A stretch of DNA of 64,000 nt. Origin: Absidia repens. Taxonomy: Eukaryota; Mucoromycota; Mucoromycetes; Mucorales; Cunninghamellaceae. Every line of letters begins with the position of its first letter. Position 1 is the first letter of the stretch. Position numbers and translations under genes: made by a program. The notes beneath the pieces are model-generated. The model saw nothing but the letters and a program-made list of their open reading frames with translations. It made no database searches and had not been told where the DNA came from. Positions 12,320 to 23,200 of this stretch are shown one piece after another. The stretch is taken from positions 2,728,001 to 2,792,000 of the forward strand of contig MCGE01000001.1 of NCBI GenBank assembly GCA_002105175.1, written 5' to 3'.

Positions 12320-12705
12320 ATGATGAATTTTATTGGGTGAATTTCCTTGGGTAGGGGTTTGAAATTGAACGCTTATTTGATTTTTCTGGGAATAGCTTTT
12401 TCATTCTCTTTTCTTCCCACCTTTTTTTTTTCAGAACATCAACTTCATTGGCGACCTCAACAAAGTGGTAGTGATCTAGGATTAGTGTTAGAACTTGAAT
12501 TAGGGGCATTTTGAAAAATGCAATAGAAACATCATGGGGAAACTCTTTCATTTTGGATTCGTGATGTGACTTGAGACCACCATTAGATTAGACCAGCTTC
12601 CATCTTAGAAGAGTGTTACAGATCTATCCTTAGATTAGCTAGTTTTAGTTGTCATAGTTTACATCTACAATTTGAATAAAAAAGTCAAGTCGTTTTATCA
12701 TCAGA
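12320..12705 (-). repeat. Dispersed repeat family A, copy 3
   Basis: On the minus strand it reads tgaaagagtttccccatgat, then the perfect hairpin gcatttttcaaaatgc and ccctaattcaagttctaaca, very close to copy 2. The plus strand carries tttgaataaa near 12672, so a poly(A) signal is again placed on the strand opposite to the tgaaag reading. Confidence 0.8.
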
Positions 12706-12904
12706 TTGTCTCATATGTTAAGTTGTCTTGGCGAATGTGTGTCTGTAAAACAAAACAAAAAATCTGTGTGCGTGTGTCAAAAAAAAAAAAAAAAAAAAAG
12801 GATGTCGTTTATTGAATGGTAAATTCAAGCGAGCTATACTATACTAAAATGCTAAACACTATACTATGCTGCCTGATTTCAACCCCAGGATTGCAATAAA
12901 ATAA

Positions 12905-13984
12905 TCAGCCTATTCGTCTAGCAATCAACACTGAGTTTACAACGTCATGATGAGGGTGTAGTTCCAGTACAATTTCCAATAGTCCTTGTAGACGGGAACA
13001 TGTATGCCAGTGCAGTGACGGTTTTAATGCCGGATACAGCAATTGGCGTAACCCATGTGCACTCCGAACCAAAAGCCAGGCACCTGGTTGCATTTTTTGA
13101 GCTACCTGGATGATCATCTCCAGTTTATCTTCACCGCCATCATCATCATCATTTTGAGTATCTGCATTTTCATTGTCGTTGCTGCTTACACCACCACCAA
13201 CCAGGGCACCTAAGCATATAACATCAGCAAGAGCATAATCAGGGTAGGCCAACGCGTCCATTGCATGATAGCCGAACCGAGACCGCAGTGAGGGTGGCCA
13301 AGGCAGAGTGTCATTCAATTGAGAAGAAATGGCAATGGCATCCGGGTCCATATCAATGTTATCCAAGCGCTGAATTGTTGAATTGTGTTGAATCATCATT
13401 TCTATCGAAGACATAGGAAGAGGGCCACTGCCGATCCAGACAACATTTTTTAATTGAGCTCCCACCGCTAACAGAGCATGGCATTCCAGTCTTGTCAGGT
13501 CCACATAGTTGCCATAATAAATAAATTTTGACAATTGTTGATTCATTGCCAGTTTCCAGTCAGTATCATTTGCACGAATAGGGCACTGTGGTGATGAGTT
13601 CAGAAAGTGATGCGTCCAGGCAGATTCCATCAAATATTCACCCCGGCTGCATAGTTGGCGTAAATGTGGTCGCAATTGGCGTATTTTTGAATTAGTCAAC
13701 ACTTGGTGTAATGTCGTTTCATCTGCAGGCAAAGTGCATATATATACTAGATTGGTAAACAGAGCGTTGATGTGCTCACCCGGTTGAAGATGGGGGGATG
13801 CTCGGGCCAATTGCTGATAAATACAAATGATTTCATTGACAAGTGCTTGCGATGTTTGAGTGGTACCTGATATGGACAATGGGCTAGGTTCGTGATGTCT
13901 ATTTGCTGGCAATATTTTTTTCACCGCTGTTCTTGTGATAAAATCATGTTCCGCTTCAAGCTTGCAAGTTAAATGATGGACCAT
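12905..13984 (-). CDS. Nicotianamine synthase
   Basis: A single-exon protein of 359 residues, close to the usual ~320 with one acidic Asn/Asp-rich insert around residue 275. The family core is clear: IYQQLARASPHLQPGEHIN and LFTNLVYIC near the N-terminus, FIYYGNYVDLTRLE, then the SAM-binding stretch VVWIGSGPLPMSSIEMM with IDMDPDAIAIS about 25 residues later. These enzymes condense three S-adenosylmethionine molecules into nicotianamine, a chelator of Fe, Ni, Zn and Cu. Plants, some filamentous fungi (for example Neurospora) and archaea have them. It is cytosolic as no signal is seen. Metal homeostasis is the likely role. The intron-free structure contrasts with its intron-rich neighbours. Confidence 0.92.
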   Translation of the reverse strand: MVHHLTCKLEAEHDFITRTAVKKILPANRHHEPSPLSISGTTQTSQALVNEIICIYQQLARASPHLQPGEHINALFTNLVYICTLPADETTLHQVLTNSKIRQLRPHLRQLCSRGEYLMESAWTHHFLNSSPQCPIRANDTDWKLAMNQQLSKFIYYGNYVDLTRLECHALLAVGAQLKNVVWIGSGPLPMSSIEMMIQHNSTIQRLDNIDMDPDAIAISSQLNDTLPWPPSLRSRFGYHAMDALAYPDYALADVICLGALVGGGVSSNDNENADTQNDDDDGGEDKLEMIIQVAQKMQPGAWLLVRSAHGLRQLLYPALKPSLHWHTCSRLQGLLEIVLELHPHHDVVNSVLIARRIG

Positions 13985-14550
13985 AATGATTATAAAAGAT
14001 AAAAATTAAAAAATAAAATCGGGAAAAGAGAAAGGCAAAAATAAAGAAATAAAAAAAAATGCTCACTTCTATCCATGTAGCGGCACGGCAATCCCCTCTG
14101 TATCAAAAATGTAACAAACAGAAGAAATTTTTTTTAACTTGTACCACCGCCCAAAGATCATCTTTAAAGCAACTTGGAGAGCACACCCTGTTTTTTGTTT
14201 TTTTTTTAGTCGTGTTGTTTACGTATTTTGGCCACAACAATAGAAATTATATTAAAAAATGGTCTACCAGATAAGTGAGAACCGAAACCTAGAAAAAACA
14301 TCATACAAAACAAAGCGGGCGGTACGTTGTTTTAAAAAACAAAACTTCTATTAAGGAGACAGTCAAAGCAAAAATCAAAATCAAAAATCGGTAACAAAGT
14401 CGGTAACAAAAGATTGGTTTTTATTTGATAAAAAGACAACAAAATAGAAAAGGTATAATAGCACTAACTTCATAAAAGCTACTACTACACAACGAACTGC
14501 AACCACTACCATCACCATCCCAAGACAGCTTCTAGTAACAACGGACGCCC

Positions 14551-14640
14551 CTACTTTTCTCGTTGTAAGTAGGTACGTACATATACATACGGAACGCTGA
14601 GATGATCTGTCAGTAACATAACCAGCCACCATCCTTGTCC

Positions 14641-14684
<44 letters not shown>

Positions 14685-15114
14685 TCTTGTCCCAATTTGG
14701 AATTGATGGTTCACCTAGTTCTCGTTCGACCGGGTCCCTGAAGTATTCATCCAGCCTTCCAAAGATCATTGTTCCGTTTTCGTTCATCAATGCTATTCCA
14801 TTAGTAGATGTTGACGCCATTTCCCATAGTACTGGATCGTTAGATCTAATAGTCCTCCCCGCCGTTCCATAATCACCTGTTGTCGACTGTAGATGTAAAA
14901 CTGAGTTTGGATAATCATGTAAAAACTATTGTGTATGTTGACCAATCGATTGCAATTCATCTGCCAGCTAAAGGAATGTAACACCAGATCTCCCGAGGGC
15001 TCTGCAAGAAAAAAAAAAAAACGACAGTTGAAGATCAATTTTGTTTCATGGTTGAATTCTTCTAAATGAGTCACCTTTGTCAATGTGTTTCAGAATGATA
15101 ACGGAGGTGTCCAT
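14551..15114 (-). CDS. Possible multi-exon gene, unknown product
   Basis: Starting from ATG at 15114 (MDTSVIILKHIDK), a gtgact donor and later acceptors can be joined to an open frame that includes GRTIRSNDPVLWEMAST and GTMIFGRLDEYFRDPVEREL, ending at a TAG at about 14551. The longest segment (14693-14900) looks like real protein. Donors are gtgact, gtgtta and gtgaac, weaker than the gtaagt type elsewhere, so the model is tentative. A 40-nt poly(A) run at 14643-14682 would lie in the last intron. No family recognised. Confidence 0.3.
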
Positions 15115-15883
15115 TGAATGACAGCAGCGTGTCATTCGTCATTGGTTATTCTTCGAAAGTTCATAACAGATAAACATATATCGTCAACAATTTTGTTCAA
15201 AAGTATATCATCATTTAGTCTTACCTTATTTTGTACCCCCCCCTTCGTGTTGTATCACACGTGGGCATTGATCGTGGACAGTGAGCTAAAGCCTAGAGTG
15301 GAGTGCTGATTTACCTCCCAAGTCATGAAGAACAAAAAAAAAAAAAAGGTGGGCCTTCGTCTATCGAAAGAATGAAAATGAGTCAAACAATGGTTTGCAG
15401 TATAAACCGACACACGTATAGCCCATACTTGCTTGTTACCAGCTCCTAGTTACTTGTTGCTTCATTCTTGACGTGTATTTCATTCCATAGTGTAACGTAA
15501 GCGTAAAATATTCCCATATCCACCCGATCAAGTTTATAATAATGTAGAGTAGTTTACTTGCCGTATTTTGACATGAGCCAGTGCAAGTACATCTTCAGTG
15601 GGGGCGGTATAAAATAAAATAAAAAGGGCAAGAAAAAAAAAGAGAGAGAGGAAAAGAAGTAGGAGAATAAAGTCCGCTTTGATATTTCAGGTAGATATTT
15701 TATCCACAAAAAATAACTTGCCCCAATACAAACTTCCTACTAGTGTATCAGTTGTTTGATTTTATTGTTGACAAAGCATAACAGATATATAAACTAGAAT
15801 AACAATAGTGCCATGCATGGGGCCTAGAAGATTAAAATATATGTATTCGGGGCGCAGGTGTGAGGAAAAGGATACCATTTTAG

Positions 15884-16162
15884 CTAGTATGGGTGCTGGG
15901 CGGTTTTTAATGTTGTGTGGCCAGGTTCTCTGCCGTTCAACCTGTTTGAATACCGATGCATCCTGTTGCATTGAGCTGTCGTCATGTACGACACCATTTT
16001 TGTAGCCGCATTTTTTGCAAGTCCAACTGTGTCCTGCTAATTCACCAAGGAGGGTCAAGTATGTACATGTCGCTCTATGGCTTCCAAAAGAGGGCATGCT
16101 GGCCGCTTGAAAGAAACAACCTTAGGAGTGTACCCCGATAACTTACTACCATCCATGATCAT
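15884..16162 (-). CDS. Possible short two-exon gene, unknown product
   Basis: From ATG at 16162 the frame reads MIMDGSKLSGYTPKVVSFKR and continues to GAG CGA CAT at 16067. A second open block (15884-16036) reads GLAKNAATKMVSYMTTAQ and ends ...KTAQHPY-stop. Joining them requires a roughly 30-nt intron, shorter than normal, so one boundary is probably wrong. Codon use and open length suggest a small conserved protein rather than noise. No family recognised. Confidence 0.3.
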
Positions 16163-16363
16163 ATTTAAAATTGAACCGAACGAAAAACATTATTATAAAG
16201 CTGTTTGGCTTGTTCTATGGTGATTGTAATTACATGTTATTGAGCGAATAGTTTGATCCACACAACACTGTGAGCAGATATTTGATGAAGGAAGGTTGGG
16301 CTGAGATTCAAAACAACTCTTGGGATTGTGATGGGCTGGAATTTTAAACTTCCTTGTTTATTT

Positions 16364-16397
<34 letters not shown>

Positions 16398-16408
16398 CGC
16401 CAACAACC

Positions 16409-17588
16409 ATGTTACTACGACCGGCTGGAAGACGCTTCATTGGCGAAACACGATCACATATTTTACGTGCACAAACAACTTCCTCGTTTAGACTTTATAC
16501 AACTCCATCCGAACCTTCTCCTTCTGAAAAACCTGAAGAAACACCTCTTTTTGCTAAGTTTCGTGATGCCCCATCCATCCTTGGTGCAAAGGATCCTCCT
16601 GTAGCGGACAAGAACACTTGGTTACAGCGCAAAAAACAAAAACTTCGAGACTTTACTGACTATGAAAAGGCTTTTGCTGCTCATGCTGCTGAACGTCGTC
16701 ACTTGTAAGTGAAGAGCGGGGGTAGGGGGACATGTTATTTCGGTATCCTTGTGAAAGCTAAATACTGTGTATTATATGTAGGGTCGAAGAAGCTACCAAA
16801 TCATACTTTGCTGATGTCCATGGTAAGTTTACTGCTACGATCGAAATTACGTTATATTAATAGTCTTGTTATTGTAGAAATGCGAAAACATGGTGGGAAA
16901 ATGTACTATGCGTCCAACAAACTGACCAAGCCGGAGAAGGCGGGATATATGCCAGATTTTGAGGGATCCAACGTGAATCGTGAAAAGGTGCACACCACTG
17001 ATATGCTGCTTGGAAAGGTATCACTCATGTCCTTTGTCTATGCAAAATATGGGGAACCTCATGTCAACTCCTTTGTAAATCCTTTTTTGGCCAAGTTCAA
17101 GGGTGTTGATGGAATCCAAACTGTTGAGGTAATGTAACAAGTGTATGGATTATTATACATCTACTATATACTTACTTTTTTTTTCTTTCTGCTTTTAGCT
17201 GAATGTCCAAGAAAACATTTTGAAACAGTGGTTACTGAAAGCATTTATTCCAAGTATTCGAAGAAATCTTTCTGATGATCGCAAGGTAAGAGGGGCAAAA
17301 GGAACCGATGATGGACTAGAATATATATATAGGTTATACTCATTGGAAATATAATGGTTTTAGGACAACTACGTACTTTTATTCAAGGATATTTCAAAGA
17401 CAAGAAAAATGTTAGATATGACAAATCAGTATATTGGATATGTATTCTTGGTGGATGAAGATTGCAAGATCCGATGGACTGCTCATGGCAATGGAACTGA
17501 TGAAGAGGTGGCAAATATGTTGGCTATGACGGATTTCCTCAACCAAAAAAGAATCAAGGCTATGGGAACAAATGATAGCAAACAATGA
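16409..17588 (+). CDS. ATP10: Mitochondrial F1Fo ATP synthase assembly factor Atp10
   Basis: Several exons from ATG 16409 to TGA 17588. The N-terminus (MLLRPAGRRFIGETRSH) is basic and lacks acidic residues, as in a mitochondrial presequence. The body carries the Atp10 features: a GGKMYYASNKLT-like stretch with YMPDFEG, the central region ending in PFLAKFKGVDG, and the conserved C-terminal NQYIGYVFLVDEDCKIRW with AHGNGTDEEV. Atp10 binds newly made subunit 6 and promotes its assembly into Fo at the inner membrane. A 30-nt poly(T) ending in tag (16366-16398) lies 10 nt before the ATG and looks like the acceptor of a 5' UTR intron. Confidence 0.88.
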
Positions 17589-18659
17589 TGGGTCAAGTCT
17601 ATCTTTAGATTAGTTATCAACCCGTACCCCTCTTATTAGTTTGTATATATCAACAATTTAGAATAGACCATTCCCTTTACTATCATTATCACTCATACAC
17701 CTTCATACACATACATACAATAACAAAATAAAATAAAAATTTATGTACCGAAATGACATTTGACTTTGTGGTGGTGACCGTTGTTATGGTTTGATTAGAA
17801 TTCATTCTTTTGAACAAGCTATTGACAAACCAGCATATATATTATTAGAGGAATGAAAATCAGCGAAATACGTTTGTTATCAACTTGTTCTTTTTTTTGT
17901 TTTTGTTTTTTTTACCTCATTGTTTGTATTTTGACGTGTTTTGTTTATTTTATTGATGGATTGATAGGTTGATGCTTTCAGATAATTACAGTCTTTTAGA
18001 TAGATGTGCGTAGATCTGAAAGGAAATTATAATGAGATTGAGTTGATGGTGTCTTGATGGGGATTTGCTGTGCGGAATGTATAGCTGCTGTGTTAATAAA
18101 ATTAATGCTGACTACAAAGCTAGAGATGAACATACGATTTTTCTCAAGAATTTGAACGAAAAAAAAAAAAAAAAAAAATTGTCGGGCCAAGAGAAAAAAA
18201 GGGCGTTAGGTTGTAAAATGGTTCAAAACTTACTGCATTTATGAAACTTTGATGCAATATTCAAAGAGTAGCAAGCGACGTCGCTAATAATACTGGACTG
18301 GTACATGTGCAATTCCGAAATTTTACCCCTGATTTCACAAACGTCTGTATTTAAATATCGAATACTGCCCCTGAATATATATATATATTTACCTCAGGAC
18401 TAAAGGCTCGCTTACACTGCAGCAAATCATCACAGAGTATAAATAATCATCTTATCGTCTCCCCAAATAAATGGATGAGAAGAACTTGGTCCACCAAAAG
18501 CTTTTTACTAACAAATTTTTATTGCAAAAATATAAAGTAAACATTGTTAGCAATTTTTTTGTCTTATAGATCGTCTCGGAGAACATGGCTCAGAACACCC
18601 CCACTTTTTCACTCTTAATTTCAAAGAATATTTTATTAAGGGTACCAGCATTTTCTCTT

Positions 18660-18703
<44 letters not shown>

Positions 18704-19404
18704 TTTTACTTGAGGTCATGGGTAAAGTCATTCGCTCAGAAAGGAAAATGGCTTGCAGTAGTAGAAGATTCTTTTGTGCTTAGTATGCATGGTGGTACTA
18801 CCCGTGAAAAAAAATGACAGTGACGTTTGCCAAAAAACTCTACAATATAACGGTGGCTGTGCTCACGGAACGGCCTGTGTCTATTAATATGGTTGGTCAA
18901 TCAGGAATATTACGACGTCTAGTATCATGCAACTTAAGACTGTCGAATAGTTTACTAGGACACTGGGAGAATTAGTCATAGTGGGAAGGGAAACTAGAAA
19001 GCAGGTATATGGTACAACTCTCACAAAATAACCACTTTCATGGTGTTGCTACAAGATAATGAGCCAGAAGGTGGTCAATGAAATGGCATATCTTATTTGA
19101 AGTATACTGGTAAATACTAAACTACAAAATGCGGTGTTCAATTTAACAAGGGTGTAATGGAGGTAGCATGAAGGAAACTATAAGTAGATGTGAAGAATGA
19201 GCAACGCCAGTCTAAAGGAATAGCTGTAAAAAGGGGTTTGATTTGTAGTAAGTGGCAGACAAGACATGGTAAAGACTATATGTGGATATCTTGTATTGAG
19301 GCGTAACAATTGTCGACACTAATGTAAGTAAGGGGGATGGTAAAAAGAGAGATCCCTTGTACAAGACATGAAAGAAACTAATGGGACGTTTTTCATTGAA
19401 GCAA
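17589..19404. other. Long gene-free spacer
   Basis: No coding exon was supported. The stretch holds ATP10 3' flanking sequence, a poly(A) run at about 18161-18178, a 40-nt poly(A) at 18662-18701, and short TA runs near 18382. It leads into the repeat island. Confidence 0.5.
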
Positions 19405-19640
19405 GTAAAAATAAACATATTTTATTCAGTTGAAGGTACAAACTATTGATAAACTAACACTAAACTACGCTAATGAAGCTCCAAAAAGACAACAAATGCT
19501 GGTTCCAGATCCTAGATCCAAAATGAAAGACTTCCCCCATGCATCTTGCAATCCCTGAGCTGAACCCCCTTCTAAACTAGCCCTGACACTAATCTAAGTC
19601 CTTCAAAACCTATTCAAAGTACAATGATGAAGGAAAGAAA
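19405..19640 (+). repeat. Dispersed repeat family A, copy 4 (subtype II)
   Basis: Begins with attttattcagttg (TGAATAAA on the minus strand), continues with actaaac blocks and then atccaaaatgaaagacttcc. The part after that differs from copies 2, 3 and 5: it reads catgcatcttgcaatccctg and contains ccttctaaactagccctgac. Copies 6 and 9 share this second version, so two subtypes exist. Confidence 0.75.
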
Positions 19641-19689
19641 AAAGAAAGAAAAAGAAATGAAAAGAAAGAGAGACGGAGGAGAAAATAAA

Positions 19690-19914
19690 AAGCATATATG
19701 TGCGGGTTTTAAAATATCTATTTTTGTAAGTGTGAGGTGTTTTCCCTCACCATAGAGCAATTTGGCCTAGTTCTTTATATTATTCTATTTTATATGATTA
19801 TTTCTTTCGAAAAAATACTTCCCCTCAGCAGACTTTGAATCCTCAAATCTATTTTATTCTTTTCACTTTTACTTTTCAACTGATTGAACTTCATCCTAAA
19901 AAGTTCTAGTGCTC

Positions 19915-19945
<31 letters not shown>

Positions 19946-20010
19946 CCTACAAAAACGATTTCCGGTTACGATCTAACGACCAAAATTAGCAGTAAAAGAT
20001 CAAATATAAA
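19690..20010 (+). repeat. Repeat family B, copy 1
   Basis: Contains gaatcctcaaatctatttta, then aaaaagttctagtgctcatt, a poly(A) run and cctacaaaaacg. The same blocks in the same order, diverged, are found in the tRNA-flanking arms (about 20620-20870 and 21250-21420) and inverted at about 24110-24350. Confidence 0.6.
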
Positions 20011-20185
20011 GAGTGTCATGGAAACGAACAACGACAATTTCCTTGCTGCCGCCTTTGGCGTAACTGATGCTCTTGGTTGGGCAATGGAGGAATAAAGGTG
20101 TATAATTATTTTCTTTTTTTCTTTTATTATCTTATTTTTATTGGTTCTTTCATATATATTATCTTCTCATCAAATTACTACCTCT

Positions 20186-20275
20186 GTCACGTACATAACA
20201 CCTATCATGCACATAACACTTGTCATGCACATAACACTTGTCATGCACATAACACTTGTCAGGTACATGACACCC
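20186..20275 (+). repeat. 18-bp tandem array, about five units
   Basis: Consecutive units of gtcatgcacataacactt, the outer ones degenerate (gtcacgtacataacacct at the left, gtcaggtacatgacaccc at the right). The units directly abut, so this is a minisatellite and not a CRISPR-like array. Confidence 0.85.
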
Positions 20276-20329
20276 ACTCGCCGCCACTTTATTTTTTAGT
20301 ATAAATACCCCACCTTTCCCCCGCCAATT

Positions 20330-20886
20330 CTCTTTTTCTTTAGTTATTTATTTTTACATATTTATCTCAACCTCTTTTTTTATATAAAATTCAGTACAAA
20401 GGTTTTTAACCACCAAATCACTGTCTTATTTTTATTTTGTTTCTATCGTCTATATAGAAACTTTCTCTTATTTTTTGTGACTACAAGTCCTCTTTTTATT
20501 TTATTTTTACTGTGTGTTATACACTTATTTTTATTGAACCAACAAAGGTCAATACTTTTCTTTTTATTTTATTTTACTCTTTCAAGTTTATTTTTTATAA
20601 ACTTTCTCTACAGTTGGACTTTATCTACAAAAGTTCTGGTGCTCACTACTATCAAATCTATTTTTGTCCGATTCAGGAACAAAATATTTCAAATTCCGCC
20701 GAAGGAAGAAAATTATTTTTCAAAGCTCCAAACGATCAAAGCTACACCAAAGGATCACTCAAGACATCCTATTTAACCCAGAAAAACATAAAAAAACCTA
20801 CAAAAACACAATCCAGTTGGACTAAAATCACAAATTTAGCCGCAACAAGAGAATAAAAAAATAATGGTGTCGATATGGCAAAAATG
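20330..20886 (+). repeat. Left arm of the tRNA-Ser inverted duplication (repeat B, copy 2)
   Basis: The segment from ctttagttattt through tatataaaattcagtacaaa, ctatcgtctatatagaaac, attgaaccaacaaaggtc and acaaaagttctggtgctcac to cctacaaaaacac and tttagccgcaac reappears as reverse complement at 21152-21728. The arms differ by scattered substitutions and small indels. Open frames here (20477-20856) are fragments of this AT-rich repeat. Confidence 0.85.
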
Positions 20887-20968
20887 CGTCGCCTACGAGA
20901 TTCGAACTCGCGCGGGCAAAGCCCAATGGCTTAGCAGGCCATCTCCTTAACCACTCGGACAAAGCGAC
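20887..20968 (-). tRNA. tRNA-Ser (anticodon GCT)
   Basis: On the minus strand the 82-nt gene begins GTCGCTT and ends AGGCGAC plus discriminator G; the acceptor pairs with one G-U. The D-arm block TGTCCGAGTGGTTAAGG, an anticodon arm GGCCTGCTAAGCC (GCT), a long variable arm (TTGGGCTTTGCCCGC) and a T-loop GAGTTCGAATCTC are all intact. The long variable arm is characteristic of serine tRNAs. No intron. Confidence 0.96.
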
Positions 20969-21069
20969 AAAGTTGAGATTGAAAATGGCATGCCTTATAT
21001 AACACATGTTTCATGTGTGTCCTTTGTAAGGAAACTGAAATATAGGGGCTTGAATTATTTTTCAATTCA

Positions 21070-21151
21070 GTCAGTTTGTCCGAGTGGTTAAGGAGTGTGA
21101 CTAGAAATCACATAGGCTCTGCCTGCGTAGGTTCAAATCCTGCAGCTGACG
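21070..21151 (+). tRNA. tRNA-Ser (anticodon AGA)
   Basis: An 82-nt gene starting GTCAGTT and ending AGCTGAC plus discriminator G. It shares TGTCCGAGTGGTTAAGG with the neighbouring Ser gene, has anticodon arm GTGACTAGAAATCAC (AGA, to be read as IGA), a long variable arm TAGGCTCTGCCTGC and T-loop TAGGTTCAAATCCTG. It lies divergent from the tRNA-Ser(GCT), 101 bp away. Confidence 0.96.
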
Positions 21152-21728
21152 ATATCTTTTTGTCCTTTTTGGAAAAAGGCACTCCTATCTTTTTTTTTAT
21201 TATTATTAGTTGTGTTACGGCTAATTTGGGTAAGAAGCTTGTAACAGAGTAGTGTTTTTGTAGGTTTTTATGTTTTTCTGGGTTGAATAGGATGTCTTGA
21301 GTTATCCTTTAGTATAGCTTTTGCTTGTTTAGAGCTTGAAAATAAATTTGTTCCTTAGGCGGAATTTGAAATATCTTGTCCCTGATTTGGACAAAAATAG
21401 AATTGAGAGTAGTGAGCACCAGAACTTTTGTAGATAAAGTCCAACTGTAGAGAAAGTTTATAAAAAATAAACTTGTAAAAGTAAAATAAAATAAAAAAGA
21501 AAAGTATTGACCTTTGTTGGTTCAATAAAAATAAAATGTATAACACGAAAAAGAATAAAAAGAGGACTTATAGTCACAAAAAAATAAAAGAAAGTTTCTA
21601 TATAGACGATAGAAACAAAATAAAAATAAGACAGTGATTTGGTGGTTAAAAACCTTTGTACTGAATTTTATATAAAAAGGGTTGAGATAATAATATAATA
21701 AAAATTAACTAAAGAAAAAGAAAATTAA
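21152..21728 (-). repeat. Right arm of the tRNA-Ser inverted duplication (repeat B, copy 3)
   Basis: This is the reverse-complement counterpart of 20330-20886: gttgtgttacggctaattt, gtgtttttgtaggttttta, gtgagcaccagaacttttgt, ctatatagacgatagaaac and ctttgtactgaattttatat occur in mirror order. Divergence is visible, especially next to the tRNA, so the duplication is not very recent. Confidence 0.85.
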
Positions 21729-22719
21729 AAAAAAATTGGGATATATATATAAAAATAAAACTTAAAAATGGACTAAAAAAAGACGTCAGCGTAAAATATT
21801 CGTAGGTAAAAATATGACATTGGGGTAAAAAAATATGAAGGGATAAATGTAACAATCAACAAAAACTTAAGCTCCCATGGCCCGATTTTGCAGATCAGCG
21901 ATTCCCAATAGGTTTGCCCAGGTAACATTTACAGTTTTTATATTTTTTATAGTGTTATGGTGCGGCTCACTCATAATGTCAAATTTTAGGCATGATCCTA
22001 GAAAGCTGATGGTTTTCTAAAAAATGGCCACCTCAAAAGAACAATGTATAAACATGATAATTCAGACCTTTAAGAACAAAACGTGTACATCAGTTTTTTT
22101 TTTTTTTTTATATATAAAAAAGAAAAAGTTATCAGCCTTCAAAAAAAGAAGACTTTGGCTGGCTGGCCTAGGATTTGAAACGTAGCTGATGTACTAAAAA
22201 GGAAAATGATATGTGCATTTTTATATATTAAAAAGAAAATGGATCGTAAGAAAATTCAGCTACAGTAACTTTAATTTCGCTCTTTTGGCCCTCCAACTTT
22301 TTTTTTTTTTTTTTTTTTTTTTTCAGACCCACCGCTGACGACCTGTCCATCCTTTTTTTTTTTTCTCAATCGCTGTCCACCCATAGCGCCAAATCACAGA
22401 GTCTTCCATCCCATCCCATCAAAGCCCACACTTCAGAAACCCCATGCTACCCACTAGCTACATAATTAATACTATTCTCAACTTTGCTCTTCAATATACC
22501 CCACCACAACAAAATACACTGTAATAGCTGTTTTTTCACACAAACACATCCCTGTATCCCTTTCTACGCACAAACTTATAGAGTTGGTAAAAGAAGTCTC
22601 CATAATACCCAATCCGTTCCTTCTTCATATATATATAGACACACTTTTTTTTTTCTATGCATATGTAATACACATTCGATGAAGCTCATAATGTAAACGT
22701 ATAACAGAGAGACTAATTA
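21729..22719. other. Repeat-island sequence without genes
   Basis: Contains a block gcggctcactcataatgtca (about 21962-21982) whose inverse occurs near 24095-24115, and a T homopolymer at about 22302-22323. The section from 22380 on (hexamer-like catcccatcccatcaaa, cacactt) resembles the approaches to repeat A copies near 44.4 kb. No coding exon seen. Confidence 0.45.
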
Positions 22720-23200
22720 TAATAAAACAAACATATTTATTCAGACGTAGATACAAATGATGACAAACTATTACTAAACTATTGAGCGCTAATCTACTGT
22801 CGTTCCCAAATCCTTCATCCAAAATGAAAGCGTTTCCCCATGATGTTTGTTTTGCGTTTTTTAAAACGCCCCTAATTCAAGTTCTAACGTAATCCTAGAT
22901 CACCATTACCCCAATGAGCCTTGCCATCATATCATTCAGACTATCATGAAGGAAAAAAAATAAAAAAAAAGAAAGAAAAAGAGTGGAAAAAAAAAATGAG
23001 GACCAAAAAAAAAAATAGAAAACAAATTGCGGAGCCTGAATCATCCAGCCTTTTTTTTTATGTCAAAAAATGAAGGAAATGCAAATAAAAATTAAATGAA
23101 GGGGCAATCGCCATAATTACAATAGTGCATAATTCGTTTTATCTTCCACTGGAAAGACAGTTGCAACTCTTACATAATAAATCTCTAATCTCTCTGACGC
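22720..23200 (+). repeat. Dispersed repeat family A, copy 5 (long)
   Basis: Begins acatatttattcagacgtag, carries tgaaagcgtttccccatgat, then the hairpin gcgttttttaaaacgc, in which an A-T pair of the common version is replaced by G-C on both arms. A downstream block shared with copy 8 contains gcggagcctgaatcatccag, ggaaatgcaaataaaaatt and a degenerate gaaagacagttgcaactc. That makes the full element about 450-500 bp. Confidence 0.8.

Noticed and set aside
14381..14695. Minus-strand frame with long poly-Phe
   Set aside because: It is the translation of a 40-nt homopolymer and its AT-rich flank, without any protein character.
15762..16097. Zinc-ribbon frame SWTCKKCGYKNG resembling a TnpB/Fanzor C-terminus
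   Set aside because: Only one Cys pair is present and no RuvC-like motif is seen. A different frame of the same stretch splices more sensibly with the ATG at 16162.
20186..20275. CRISPR-like array
   Set aside because: Units abut directly with no spacers and the genome is eukaryotic; it is a minisatellite.
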